Shown here piece after piece: positions 37,201-46,582 of a DNA stretch of 64,000 bases (positions are counted from its first letter, which is position 1; each line of letters opens with the position of its first letter). The notes under the pieces were generated by a model, which saw nothing but the letters and a program-made list of their open reading frames with translations, made no database searches and was not told the origin of the DNA. The DNA comes from Luteimonas abyssi (GTDB lineage: Bacteria > Pseudomonadota > Gammaproteobacteria > Xanthomonadales > Xanthomonadaceae). Made by a program: the position numbers and the translations under genes. Location: assembly GCF_001482195.1 (NCBI RefSeq), contig NZ_KQ759763.1, positions 3,757,559 through 3,821,558 of the forward strand. The letters are read 5' to 3'.

Positions 37201-40200
37201 CAACCTGCCCGAGAGCGGCGCCTACTACGTGCTGGTCGATCCTTATGACGGCGCAGCGTTGGAGTCGCGACTCCTGCTGGCGAGCGGGGCCATCGGCGAT
37301 GGTGAGATCGGCGGGGCAGTGAACGAGTACCGCACCGAAGTGCCGGGCCAGAACGTCTACTTGACGTTCCAGGCGACGGAAGGACAGCGTCTGGGCCTGG
37401 CGATCAGTGACTTGGCCGTCTCCAGTGGAACTTACGTCCAGGCGCTGATCACCCGGCCCGACGGCAGCACGCTGGTCAGCTGGACGGTGTGCTATCAGAG
37501 CAATGGTGGCTGTGGCTTCAATCTCACGGCGAACCAGACCGGCACCTATGGCATCACGGTGGCGCCCCAGTCGGTAAGCCAGATGATGTCGTTCAGGACG
37601 ACACTTTCGGCAGACATGGTCGGCGTGCTTGAGCCCGACATGCCGCAGACACTGCAACTGACACGCCGCGGCCAAAACGCGCGCTTCACCTTCGAGGCGG
37701 AAGCCGGCCAGACGCTGGCCCTGCAAGTCGCCGGTCAGGCCACGATTCCGGTGGGGAAGCAGGCGTATTACCGCGTCCATCGGCCCGACGGCACCCAGAT
37801 TGCGGTGGTGAACACGGCAACGTCGGCGACGCTGAACCTGCCCCAGTTGCCGGAGAGTGGCGAGTACGTTGTGTTCGTGGATCCGTACGATGGCGCGTCT
37901 CTCGAAGCAGAGATCCTCCTGAGCAGCGGGACCATTGGCGGGGAAGAGATCGACGGCGCCGAGGGAGATCACGAGCTCGGAATTCCCGGACAGAATCTCT
38001 ACCTGACCTTCCAGGCGACCGAAGGCCAGCGCCTAGGCCTTGGAATCAGTGACCTAGTGGTGTCCAGTGGGTCCTACGTGAGCGTGCGAGTGCTGCGCCC
38101 GGACGGCAGCCAGCAGTCGTCTGTCAACTGCTCGCAGAGCAATGGCGGTTGCGGCTTCAACCTGTCGATCGGCGCAACGGGCACGTACGCGGTGGTGGTG
38201 ACGCCGCAAAGCGCGACGCAGACCTCGAGCTTCAAGACCACATTGTCGACGGACTTGGTGAGCACTCTCCCGCGCAATGCAGCGCAAACCGTGGCATTGC
38301 CTCGCCGCGGCCAGAATGCGCGCCTGAGATTCACGGCCACCGCCGGTGAGACGTTGGCTCTGCGGGTATCGGAACAGGCGTCTGTCCCGGTGGTCTGGCA
38401 GTCCTACTACACCGTGTTCCGTCCGGACGGCACCCAACTGGCGAGTACGAACACGGCGACTACAGCGACATTGAACATGCCCAACTTGCCGGAATCGGGC
38501 GAGTACGTGGTGGTGGTTGACCCCTACTTCGGTGCGGCATTAGTTTCAAAAGTGTTGCTGGCCAGCGGCACGACCGGCGACGGCGAAGTTGACGGTGAGC
38601 CCGCGCAGTACGAAACCACCGTGCCTGGGCAGACGGTGTACACCACTTTTTCCGCTCAGGAAGGTCAACGTCTTGGGTTGGGCATCAGCGAATTGTCCGT
38701 GTCGAACGGCGCGTACGTGAACGTACGCATCAATCGCCCCGATGGAACAGCCCTGGTGAGCTCGACCGCTTGCTACCAGAGCAATGGCGGTTGCGGTTTC
38801 AACCTGCTGGCGAACCTGACGGGCATCTACAGTCTGACCGTGACGCCTCAGACCACTGGTCAGATGATGTCGTTCACGTCGACGCTGTCGGTGGATATCG
38901 CCGGAACACTGGCGCGCGACGTGCCGCAGACGCTGTCGCTGCCACGTCGCGGCCAGAACGCACGGCTGTGGTTCGACGCGACCGCCGGCGAGACGCTCGC
39001 GCTGCGTGTGTCAGGGCAGGTCGCGATTCCCGCGGGCAAGCAGTCCTACTACCGCATTTATCGCCCCGACGGTACGCAGCTGGCCACCACCAACACGGCG
39101 ACCGGCGCGGTGTTCAACTTCCCCAATCTGCCGGAAACCGGGGCCTACTACGTACTGGTCGACCCGTACGACGGCGCCGCCCTGGAATCCCAGGTGTTGC
39201 TGGCCAGTGGCACGACTGGCGAAGGCGAGGTCGGGGGCGAGGTCGGCGAATACGAAACGACGGTGCCCGGCCAGAACGTGTATCAGACGTTCCAGGCCAC
39301 CGAAGGTGAGCGCCTGGGCCTTGGTATCAGCGCGCTGGCGATCTCGAGCGGTACCTACGTGAATGTGAGCGTGCTGCGCCCGGATGGCACGGCGCTGGTC
39401 AATTCGACGATCTGCTATCGGAGCAACGACGGTTGCGGGTTCAATCTTTCGCCGAATCAGACGGGAACCTACACCCTGCGGATCACCCCGCAGACCACGA
39501 GCCAGACGATGTCGTTCAAGACGACGCTGTCGGCTGATCTGCGAGGGATGCTGGAGCGTGATGTACCGCAAACGCTGCAGTTGCCGCGCCGCGGCCAGAA
39601 CGCGCGCTTCACCTTCGACGCTCAGGCAGGCGAGACGCTTGCGTTGCAGGTCGCCGGGCAGGCGACGGTGCCGATGGGCCGGCAAGCGTACTACCGCGTG
39701 TACCGGCCGAACGGGGCGCAGCTGGCCTTCACGAACACGGCGACATCGACGACGCTGAACTTGCCGCAGCTGCCGGAGACCGGCGAGTACCTGGTGTTCG
39801 TGGATCCGTACGACGGCGAGTCGCTGGAGGCGGAGATCGTGCTGAGCAGCGGTACGGCCGGTGGAGAAGAAATCGATGGGACAGAGGGCGATCATGAACT
39901 CGGAATTCCCGGACAGAATCTCTACCTGACCTTCCAGGCGACCGAAGGCCAGCGCCTAGGCCTTGGAATCAGCGACCTAGTGGTGTCCAGTGGGTCCTAC
40001 GTGAGCGTGCGAGTGCTACGTCCGGATGGCAGCCAACAATCGTCGGTCAACTGCTCGCAGAGCAATGGCGGTTGCGGCTTCAACCTGTCGATCGGCACGA
40101 CAGGCACGTACGCGGTGGTGGTGACGCCGCAGAGCGCGACGCAGACGTCGAGCTTCAAGACCACGTTGTCGAACGACCTGATCGGCACCCTTCCACGCAA

Positions 40201-41137
40201 TGTGACCCAGGCGGTGACGCTGCCGCGCCGGGGCCAGAACGCGAGATTGCGGTTCAGTGCCACGGCGGGTGAAACGGTGACGTTGCGGATGTCGGGTCAG
40301 ACGACAGTGCCGGTGGGTTGGCAGTCCTACTACACCGTGTTCCGTCCGGACGGCACCCAGCTGGCGAGCACGAACATCGTCACCGCCACGACGCTGAACC
40401 TGCCCAACCTGCCGGAGACTGGCGACTACACCGTCGTGGTCGATCCCTACCACGGCGCGACCCTGGCCTCGCAAGTACTGTTGGCCAGCGGCACGACAGA
40501 CGATGTCGATGTTGGTGACGATCCGGCCGGGTACGAGACCACGGTGCCCGGGCAGATCGTGTACATGAACTTCAGCGCACAAGAAGGCCAGCGGCTGGGT
40601 CTGGGAATCAGCGATCTGGTGGTCTCGAGTGGATCTTTGGTTCGGGTGGCAGTGAGCCGGCCGGACGGGACCAGTCTCGTCAACGCCACGGCCTGTTCCC
40701 AGAGCAGCGGCGGCTGCGGTTTCAACTTGTCGGCGAACCAGACCGGGATTTACCAGGTCACGGTGACACCGGAGGCGACCGGGCAGACGATGTCGTTCAC
40801 GTCGACGCTGTCGGTGGATATCGCCGGAACACTGGCGCGCGATGTGCCGCAGACGCTGTCGCTGCCACGTCGCGGCCAGAACGCACGGCTGTGGTTCGAC
40901 GCGACCGCCGGCGAGACGCTCGCGCTGCGCGTGTCAGGGCAGGTCGCGATTCCCGCGGGCAAGCAGTCCTACTACCGCATCTATCGCCCCGACGGTACGC
41001 AGCTGGCCACCACCAATACCGCGACCGGAACGACGTTGAGCATTCCGGCCATCCCGGTGGCGGGCGCGTACTACCTGCTCGTGGATCCATACGATGGTGC
41101 GTCGTTGTCGAGCGAGATCACGCTCGTCGAGCGTTGA
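34265..41137 (+). CDS. Giant exported repeat protein with YD motifs, IPT/TIG domains and nine tandem beta-rich units
   Basis: This 2290-residue protein has an N-terminal signal/anchor (VTLCILVLAALAGRALA, about residues 35-54). Two RHS-like YD motifs follow (SYVYDANGRL and RYVYDAMGNL). Two IPT/TIG-like domains come next (about 92-175 and 178-260), and after a short linker nine units of 213-214 residues run to the end. Each unit has two related beta-sandwich-like halves. One contains QRLGLGISDL, RPDGT and a C-x-QSNGGCGFNL cysteine pair; the other contains LPRRGQNAR, AGETLALRV and LPETGEYVVLVDPYDGA. The halves resemble pre-peptidase C-terminal domains. The RHS protein starts 46 bases downstream, so the two are probably co-expressed. 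A surface or secreted scaffold is likely; function is unknown. Confidence 0.85.
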   Translation: MDVIDRGWHRPRVTGWCRVVIGAGVRRFSAWAAVTLCILVLAALAGRALATSYVYDANGRLVVVTNDAGESARYVYDAMGNLLRVERLGEGDLAIFAFTPGRGAPGVRVRIQGHGFASIAAQNALTFNGVPAVVESASTGELIAVVPVGATTGPVRVDVDAASASSTTAFVVDPASRPPVIQSVSPLIGTPGTPITVLGQHLSPVTGQTSARLNLRPAPLSLVQDSTVVFAIPSSTGSGKVFVQTPFGIATSAQDVLVVPPGTNAATVTESKRVHLDGAIEAFGVAATGDSSAALFDGALGDYVNAQFFSLTGNVAYTLFDPVNRPIASGTVTVASPTLLMPRLPATGTYLLLMRPATGPAAWSVRLQRAPIVHAEAEPLVTQTEPGQSVRLALPVEAGQHLGIGLADLGVSSGTYVRVSLSRPDGTVSISSTMCYQSGGGCGFNLSPVQSGYYSITVTPQSGSQTMSFKTTVSADVSGVLERDEPQAVQLPRRGQNGRFTFDAQAGETLALQVAAQTTVPVGKQAYYRVYRPDGTQLAVTNTATSATLNLPQLPETGTYVVLVDPYDGASLEAGVVLSSGRAGGEEVDGAHGEHALDIPGQNLYLTFHATQGQRLGLGISDLVVSSGSYVGVRVLRPDGSQQSSANCSQSNGGCGFNLSIGTTGTYAVVITPQSATQMSSFRTTLSTDLVGALPRNAAQAVALPRRGQNARLRFAATAGETLALRVSGQTAVPVGWQAYYTVFRPDGTQLASTNTATATTLNMPNLPETGEYTVLVDPYHGATLASQVLLASGTTGDGEVGGDPAQYDTTVPGQTVYTTFSAQEGQRLGLGISDLAVSTGSYVTVRVNRPDGTALVNSTTCSQSSGGCGFNLSANQTGVYSLTVTPQTTAQTMSFRTTLSVDMVGTLERDVPQTLALPRRGQNARLWFDATAGETLTLRVSDQTTTPAGKQSYYRIYRPDGTQLATSNTATGAVFNFPNLPESGAYYVLVDPYDGAALESRLLLASGAIGDGEIGGAVNEYRTEVPGQNVYLTFQATEGQRLGLAISDLAVSSGTYVQALITRPDGSTLVSWTVCYQSNGGCGFNLTANQTGTYGITVAPQSVSQMMSFRTTLSADMVGVLEPDMPQTLQLTRRGQNARFTFEAEAGQTLALQVAGQATIPVGKQAYYRVHRPDGTQIAVVNTATSATLNLPQLPESGEYVVFVDPYDGASLEAEILLSSGTIGGEEIDGAEGDHELGIPGQNLYLTFQATEGQRLGLGISDLVVSSGSYVSVRVLRPDGSQQSSVNCSQSNGGCGFNLSIGATGTYAVVVTPQSATQTSSFKTTLSTDLVSTLPRNAAQTVALPRRGQNARLRFTATAGETLALRVSEQASVPVVWQSYYTVFRPDGTQLASTNTATTATLNMPNLPESGEYVVVVDPYFGAALVSKVLLASGTTGDGEVDGEPAQYETTVPGQTVYTTFSAQEGQRLGLGISELSVSNGAYVNVRINRPDGTALVSSTACYQSNGGCGFNLLANLTGIYSLTVTPQTTGQMMSFTSTLSVDIAGTLARDVPQTLSLPRRGQNARLWFDATAGETLALRVSGQVAIPAGKQSYYRIYRPDGTQLATTNTATGAVFNFPNLPETGAYYVLVDPYDGAALESQVLLASGTTGEGEVGGEVGEYETTVPGQNVYQTFQATEGERLGLGISALAISSGTYVNVSVLRPDGTALVNSTICYRSNDGCGFNLSPNQTGTYTLRITPQTTSQTMSFKTTLSADLRGMLERDVPQTLQLPRRGQNARFTFDAQAGETLALQVAGQATVPMGRQAYYRVYRPNGAQLAFTNTATSTTLNLPQLPETGEYLVFVDPYDGESLEAEIVLSSGTAGGEEIDGTEGDHELGIPGQNLYLTFQATEGQRLGLGISDLVVSSGSYVSVRVLRPDGSQQSSVNCSQSNGGCGFNLSIGTTGTYAVVVTPQSATQTSSFKTTLSNDLIGTLPRNVTQAVTLPRRGQNARLRFSATAGETVTLRMSGQTTVPVGWQSYYTVFRPDGTQLASTNIVTATTLNLPNLPETGDYTVVVDPYHGATLASQVLLASGTTDDVDVGDDPAGYETTVPGQIVYMNFSAQEGQRLGLGISDLVVSSGSLVRVAVSRPDGTSLVNATACSQSSGGCGFNLSANQTGIYQVTVTPEATGQTMSFTSTLSVDIAGTLARDVPQTLSLPRRGQNARLWFDATAGETLALRVSGQVAIPAGKQSYYRIYRPDGTQLATTNTATGTTLSIPAIPVAGAYYLLVDPYDGASLSSEITLVER
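35404..41134 (+). repeat. Nine 639-642-bp units arranged as three 1923-bp super-repeats
   Basis: The second Cys codon of the CGFNL motif falls at 35588, 36227, 36869, 37511, 38150, 38792, 39434, 40073 and 40715. The spacings are 639, 642, 642 and then the same again. Units 1/4/7, 2/5/8 and 3/6/9 are therefore exactly 1923 bases apart, and each class has its own residues (for example SQQSS and NLSIG only in 2/5/8). Segments 37978-38093 and 39901-40016 differ at about one base, and 38866-39090 and 40789-41013 at about three, indicating recent homogenisation. Confidence 0.92.
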
Positions 41138-41183
41138 TGGGGACTCCTGGAAGACCGGCATAAGCGAGAAAGGAAGCAAGCAC

Positions 41184-44100
41184 ATGAACCGTGCATATCG
41201 TGGTGGCTGGAAGGCCGCGCTCATTGGAATGGCGCTGGGTGTCGTGTCCGCAAGCAGCGCATCCGGGCATTTCCCAGGCATCGCCTCGACATCGACCGCT
41301 GCGGCCCAGGCCGCGGCGTATCCCCATAGCGATGTGCGGCGCGATCCCCTGCAGGGCATTGTGTCGGTCGAGCGGCGTGTCCAGCTTCCCGAGGGCGGCT
41401 GGTTGACGCTGGCAGCCGATGGATCGTCCATCACGCTGTGGACGCAATCGCCCGCTCGGGCCGTGAGGACGTGGCAGCTCGCCGATGTCCGGCGGCACGC
41501 GACTCTTACGGTGCTGCCCAGCGGCCGCGTGTTGCTGTGGGGTGGCGTTAACCGTATCGGGGAGAACCACGGCACGGGCCTCGTCTTCGACCCCGAGCTG
41601 AGAACGCTCGAAACGGCCGATCTGCCCATCGTTTCCCGATCGGGGCACACAGCATCCGTGTTGACTGATGGTCGTGTCCTGTTCGCGGGCGGTCGCTTCG
41701 AAGGCGCACCCTACACTCTGTGGCGCGAAGGCACGAATGATGTCACCGAACTCCCTGCCGGGCCTTCCGTTCCTCGAGTCGGCCACCGGGCGGAGCTGCG
41801 GACCGATGGCAAAGTGCGTTTGTTCGGGAGCGGGGCTGCGTCTCAGGATCTGATTTTCGATCCGGCCCTCGCAACGGTGGACCGCGCGGATGCATCGGCA
41901 TTGCCCCCCCAGGCGCCAGGACTAGCCGGATCGTTGCCGACTCAGGGAGCGGCCAATGTCGGCACCAGCACCCGCATCGCGTTGCGTTTCAGCCACCGTC
42001 TGGCCGGTGGGACGCTCAACCCGGACCATGTCATGTTGCTCGGCCCAGGCGGCGCGACGCCGGTGCGTATCGTCACCGTGGAAGACGGGCGTCTGGCTTT
42101 CGTGACGCCGCTGCAGGAACTGTTCCCCGATACGCCCTACACATTGTTCGTCGAGGACGCACTCACCGATCATGGTGATCCGGTACACGACATCGTCCTC
42201 GACTTCCGGACGGTTGCGCTGAGAGCGGAGGTCGATGTTGATGTCGATGCCGGGAACGAAGATAAGCGTCGCGGCGAAGCTGCTGATCGAGCGGATGCCT
42301 CCCACGGGCCCGAGACCGCGAAGTACTGTCAGGGACGAGAGCGCCGCGCGACCCCGTGCGTGGCATATGCCCTTCTGGACGAAGGCATCTGGACGCCCGG
42401 GCAGGACAGCACCGAAGGCCGCTGGCGCGCGCTCGGGCGGCAGCCTGATTTGATGTCCACCCAGCTGATGGCGCGCGTCACCGAAGCCGTCGGCCTGACC
42501 ACGCTGACGGGACAGATCCTGCGTGTAGACGGTGTCCCGGTTTCCGGAGTCGAGGTCAGTATCGGAAATCTCTCGGCATACACCGATGCCCAAGGCCGGT
42601 TCTGGCTCTACCAGGCTCCGGTTGGGCGCAACGAACTGTACGTGGACGGCACCACAGCCAACGCGGCCGGCACAGAGTACGGTCAGTTCGTGGTGGGTGT
42701 GGACATCCGTCAGGGCACGCTGAACCAGCTCGACTACACGATGTATCTCCCGCGGATCAGCGCGCGGGACAAGATCGCCATTGCATCGCCTCTGCAGCGC
42801 GATGTGGTGTTGACCCACCCCGACATGCCCGGCCTGCAGGTGCATGTGCCGGCAGGCACGGTGTTCCGCGATCGCAAGGGCCGGATCGTCCGGGAGCTCG
42901 CGCTCGTGCCCACCCCGGTCAACCGTGCGCCGTTCCCGGTGGCCGAAAACTACCCGATGTATTTCACCATCGAGCCGGGCGGTGCGGTCATCCAGGGCCT
43001 GGATCCGCAATCCGCACGCGGGATCCGCATTCTCTACCCGAACTACGACAAGCATCCGGCCGGCACCCAGGCGGACTTCTGGATCTACGACCCTGCAGAG
43101 GGTTGGCGCGTCTACGGCAAGGGGCGCGTGACCACGGATGAAAGTCGGTTCGCGCCCGAGGCTGGTGTCGCCCTGCATCAGACGATGGGCGGCAGTTACT
43201 CCGTCAATACCAACGACCCCGCCCCGGAGGATGATCTGCCGCCGGAATGCCAGAGCTGCGGCGAGGGCAACGCGGGGACGGGTCAGAACGCCACGGCCGG
43301 CGATCCGATCGATCTGCGCACGGGCCAGTTCAGCTATCAGGAGACCGACATCGGCATCGCGGATATCGTGCCGATCTCGCTGTCGCGCACCTACAGCCCG
43401 CGTGATCTGAAACGCCGCGACTTCGGCATCGGAACGTCCAGCAACTTCAACTACCGGCTGCACGCCGTCAGTGGCACCAGCACCAACGTGCTGCAACTCG
43501 TGCTGCCGAGCGGCGCGCCATTGCGATTTAACCGCGTCAGCGGAAGCGGTGCCAACGGATCTTGGCGCCATTACGGCACCACGTCGTTCTCGGGGGCAGT
43601 AGTCCAGACCATCAGCGATGGCGGGTACCGCTACAGGCTGACGATGCGCGACGGCTCGATGATGCAGTTCTCCGGAACCAACCCGAACCGCCTGCTGTGG
43701 ACGCAGGACCGCCACGGCAATCGGACGGAGTTCGTGCAGGACGCGGGTCTGATCCGGCGCATCGTCTCCCCAAACGGGCGCTACATCGACCTCGAGTACG
43801 ACAGCAACAACCGCATCCGCCAGGCGACCGATCCACTCGGTGCCACCTGGCAGTACAGCTACAACAGCAACGGCCTGCTGCACAGCGTGACGTATCCGGA
43901 CGGCACCGAGCGCAGCTATCACTACGAGACGTTCAATTTCTCCTCGGCGATGCATCGCATCCGCGAGGTCCACGATCGTCGCGGCAACGTGCTGCTGAAG
44001 AACGAATGGGGCACCGGCATCAATGACCCCAATTTCCTGCGCGCCACGAAGCAGACGGTGGCCGATGGCGGTGTCTACGAGATCGATTACTTCCATCGTG

Positions 44101-46568
44101 TCGATAACAAGCGAGGCACGCTGGTGACCCATCCGGACGGCAGCCAGCGCCGGGTAGTATTCGACGACGACGACGGCCTATATCCAGTTTCCGATACCTT
44201 GGCCTACGGCACCGATCTCGAACAGACCTTCCATTTCGAGCGCAACAGCCTCGGCCAGATGACAGCCCGCATCGATCCGCTGGGGCGTCGTACCGAGTAC
44301 AGCTACAACGCGGAGTGGCAGGTCACCCGGGTCACTCACCTGGCAGACACGTCCGATGCGGTGACGGTATCCGTGGCCTACACCTCGGATGGCGATCTCC
44401 GATCGATCACCGACGAACTGGGGCGCACCACCACGCTCGACTACCAGAACGGTTGCCTGGTCCGAATCACCAATCCGCTGGGCGTCAGCACGCGCATGAC
44501 CTGTGATGCGGGCGGGCAGCCCAACAGCGTGATCGACGCGCTCTCCAACGTCACCACGCTGGGATACGTCGGTGCCGACCTCGCCTCGGTCACCGATCCT
44601 CTGGGCCGCAGTGTGCAGTTCCGCCACGACGCCCTCGGCCGGATCATCGGCGTGGAGGATGCATTGGGCAATCTCACACGTCGCGAGTACGACGCGGAAG
44701 GCCGGGTGGTGAGATTCGTCGATGCCGCCGACAACGTCACCGAGATGGCCTACGACCCGAACGGCAACGTGACCGCGGTGCTGATGCCCAACGGCAGCGG
44801 CATCACCTACGAGTACGACAACCGCGATCGTCTGATCGAGCGCACCGACCATTTAGGCCAGGTGGAAACATGGACCTGGGACACCATGAACCGGGTCACG
44901 GGTTATACCGATCGCAAGGGGCAGCTGACCTCGTTCGCCTACGATGCGCTCGGCAGGCCGAGCACGACTACGTATGACGACGGCCACACCGTGGCCGCCA
45001 CCTACGACGAGGCTGACCGCCTGTTGGGCCTCGACGACACCGCCTCGGGCGCGCTGGGATGGATCTACGACGATCTTGATCGGGTGATCGAAGCCATCAG
45101 TCCCCAGGGCAATATTGCCTACGAGTACGACAATGTCGGCCGCCGGACCGCGATGACTGCGGCGAGCCAGCCGAAAACGGAATACCACTACGATGCCAAC
45201 GACCGCTTAACCCGGATTCTGCAGGGCGCCGAGGTGGTGGCGTTCGATTACGACGACCTTGATCGCGTCACTAGGCTGACCCTGCCAAATGGTGTCGAGA
45301 CCGGTTATGCCTACAACGAGGCGAGCCAGCTTGGAGGTATTGCCTGGCATCGTCCGGATGGCAGTTTGCTGCATACGCTTGGCTACGGATATGACAGAGC
45401 AGGCCAACGGGTGGTACAGACCGGTACGCTTGCCTCGCAGGTGCTTCCGGACGCGAGCGCGGGCCCCAATGCATTCGACGACAACAATCGGCAAACACAG
45501 CACAACGGCCTTCCGCTGACCTATGATCTCAATGGAAATCTGACCAATGATGGCTCTCGAAATTATGTTTGGAATGCGCGCGATCAACTGATTGAGATCA
45601 CGCAAGGCGCGGATACCATCGCGAGCTTCGGCTACGATGTGCTCGGCCGTAGGAACATTAAAGGGGAGGGCGTTTCGAGTACCGAATATCTATATGACGG
45701 GCTCGATCCTGTGCAGGAGACACAAGGGGGAGCTGTCGTTCCGATTCTTGCCGGCCTCAACATCGATGAGCGGTTCGCAAGAGGGGAAGGAGTCAGTCGG
45801 TATTACTTTTTGACGGATGCGCTGGGCAGTACGCGGATGCTAACCGATAATGCTGGAGGTATTGTCCAGAGTTACGAATACGATCCTTACGGTGGCACGC
45901 ATTCGGTTGATGTGGCAGTGGAAAATCCGTATCGGTACACAGGGCGTGAACAAGACGCGAATGGAATTTATTATTACCGTGCACGCTATTTTAATTCTGG
46001 AATGGGGCGCTTTCTGAGTGAGGATCCTCTGGAGCTGGCTGCAGGGGATTTAAACCTCTATGCGTATGTACTCGGTAATCCTGTTGACCATACCGATCCG
46101 ACCGGCGAGTTCGTCCCGATGGCGGTGGGCGCCGGGATCGGCATGCTTTTGGAATACGCGACGAATCCATGTGCCAGTGCGGGCGACATCCTGTTGGCAG
46201 GGGCTATCGGCGCGCTAGGTGGTGGGATAAGTAAAGCCGCTTTCCTCCGCTATGGTTCTCGCTCGCTCACAAGAGAAACTGGGAAGGAATGGTCTCATTC
46301 GCTGGGTAAAAAGTTCGTTGACAGATTCACCAGTGGTCGCCTCAACAGGGCGCTCAATCAACGTGGAGGCCTTAATGGTAGCTGGACGAGTCCAGCTCGT
46401 CATTATCGACACGATGCAAGCCGATACCCGCGAGGGTGGCGAGATATGGGTGAGCGACTTCCCGGTCCATTGAGAGGCCTGGACAGAACGCCCGACTGGA
46501 TGAAAGGAAGTGGAGCTTCAGGGGCAGTTGGCTCTGCTGTTGCCGGCTCAGGATGCGGTTGTAACTAA
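41184..46568 (+). CDS. Exported RHS-repeat protein with variable C-terminal tip
   Basis: A 1794-residue protein. The ATG at 41184 is chosen because AGGA precedes it and it gives a signal peptide (AALIGMALGVVSASSASG). Regions in order are a kelch-like beta-propeller part (SGRVLLWGG, DGRVLFAGGRF), an Ig-like domain (LPTQGAANVGTSTRIALRFS), and a carboxypeptidase-regulatory-like module (LTGQILRVDGVPVSGVEVSIG). An RHS entry domain starts near residue 703 (GDPIDLRTGQFSYQETD). YD repeats follow, then the RHS core ending GREQDANGIYYYRARYFN ... NPVDHTDPTGE (to residue 1642). The 152-residue tip (about 1643-1794) has a Gly-rich hydrophobic start, then EWSH, HYRHD and a GSGCGCN end. The tip is probably a toxin, of no family I can name. 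Sec export, rather than PAAR or VgrG coupling, is indicated. Confidence 0.9.
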   Translation: MNRAYRGGWKAALIGMALGVVSASSASGHFPGIASTSTAAAQAAAYPHSDVRRDPLQGIVSVERRVQLPEGGWLTLAADGSSITLWTQSPARAVRTWQLADVRRHATLTVLPSGRVLLWGGVNRIGENHGTGLVFDPELRTLETADLPIVSRSGHTASVLTDGRVLFAGGRFEGAPYTLWREGTNDVTELPAGPSVPRVGHRAELRTDGKVRLFGSGAASQDLIFDPALATVDRADASALPPQAPGLAGSLPTQGAANVGTSTRIALRFSHRLAGGTLNPDHVMLLGPGGATPVRIVTVEDGRLAFVTPLQELFPDTPYTLFVEDALTDHGDPVHDIVLDFRTVALRAEVDVDVDAGNEDKRRGEAADRADASHGPETAKYCQGRERRATPCVAYALLDEGIWTPGQDSTEGRWRALGRQPDLMSTQLMARVTEAVGLTTLTGQILRVDGVPVSGVEVSIGNLSAYTDAQGRFWLYQAPVGRNELYVDGTTANAAGTEYGQFVVGVDIRQGTLNQLDYTMYLPRISARDKIAIASPLQRDVVLTHPDMPGLQVHVPAGTVFRDRKGRIVRELALVPTPVNRAPFPVAENYPMYFTIEPGGAVIQGLDPQSARGIRILYPNYDKHPAGTQADFWIYDPAEGWRVYGKGRVTTDESRFAPEAGVALHQTMGGSYSVNTNDPAPEDDLPPECQSCGEGNAGTGQNATAGDPIDLRTGQFSYQETDIGIADIVPISLSRTYSPRDLKRRDFGIGTSSNFNYRLHAVSGTSTNVLQLVLPSGAPLRFNRVSGSGANGSWRHYGTTSFSGAVVQTISDGGYRYRLTMRDGSMMQFSGTNPNRLLWTQDRHGNRTEFVQDAGLIRRIVSPNGRYIDLEYDSNNRIRQATDPLGATWQYSYNSNGLLHSVTYPDGTERSYHYETFNFSSAMHRIREVHDRRGNVLLKNEWGTGINDPNFLRATKQTVADGGVYEIDYFHRVDNKRGTLVTHPDGSQRRVVFDDDDGLYPVSDTLAYGTDLEQTFHFERNSLGQMTARIDPLGRRTEYSYNAEWQVTRVTHLADTSDAVTVSVAYTSDGDLRSITDELGRTTTLDYQNGCLVRITNPLGVSTRMTCDAGGQPNSVIDALSNVTTLGYVGADLASVTDPLGRSVQFRHDALGRIIGVEDALGNLTRREYDAEGRVVRFVDAADNVTEMAYDPNGNVTAVLMPNGSGITYEYDNRDRLIERTDHLGQVETWTWDTMNRVTGYTDRKGQLTSFAYDALGRPSTTTYDDGHTVAATYDEADRLLGLDDTASGALGWIYDDLDRVIEAISPQGNIAYEYDNVGRRTAMTAASQPKTEYHYDANDRLTRILQGAEVVAFDYDDLDRVTRLTLPNGVETGYAYNEASQLGGIAWHRPDGSLLHTLGYGYDRAGQRVVQTGTLASQVLPDASAGPNAFDDNNRQTQHNGLPLTYDLNGNLTNDGSRNYVWNARDQLIEITQGADTIASFGYDVLGRRNIKGEGVSSTEYLYDGLDPVQETQGGAVVPILAGLNIDERFARGEGVSRYYFLTDALGSTRMLTDNAGGIVQSYEYDPYGGTHSVDVAVENPYRYTGREQDANGIYYYRARYFNSGMGRFLSEDPLELAAGDLNLYAYVLGNPVDHTDPTGEFVPMAVGAGIGMLLEYATNPCASAGDILLAGAIGALGGGISKAAFLRYGSRSLTRETGKEWSHSLGKKFVDRFTSGRLNRALNQRGGLNGSWTSPARHYRHDASRYPRGWRDMGERLPGPLRGLDRTPDWMKGSGASGAVGSAVAGSGCGCN

Positions 46569-46582
46569 CTATTGGTCTGTCC

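Noticed and set aside
35404-41134. CRISPR array or tandem satellite DNA
   Set aside because: The 639-642-bp repeats are coding throughout with codon-level conservation; no short direct repeats with spacers occur in the window.
41922-44132. A 736-codon minus-strand frame inside the RHS gene
   Set aside because: Antisense shadow of the RHS frame, with composition typical of such shadows.
41184-46568. Type VI secretion RHS effector
   Set aside because: No PAAR domain and no vgrG, hcp or adaptor gene nearby; a Sec signal peptide starts the protein.
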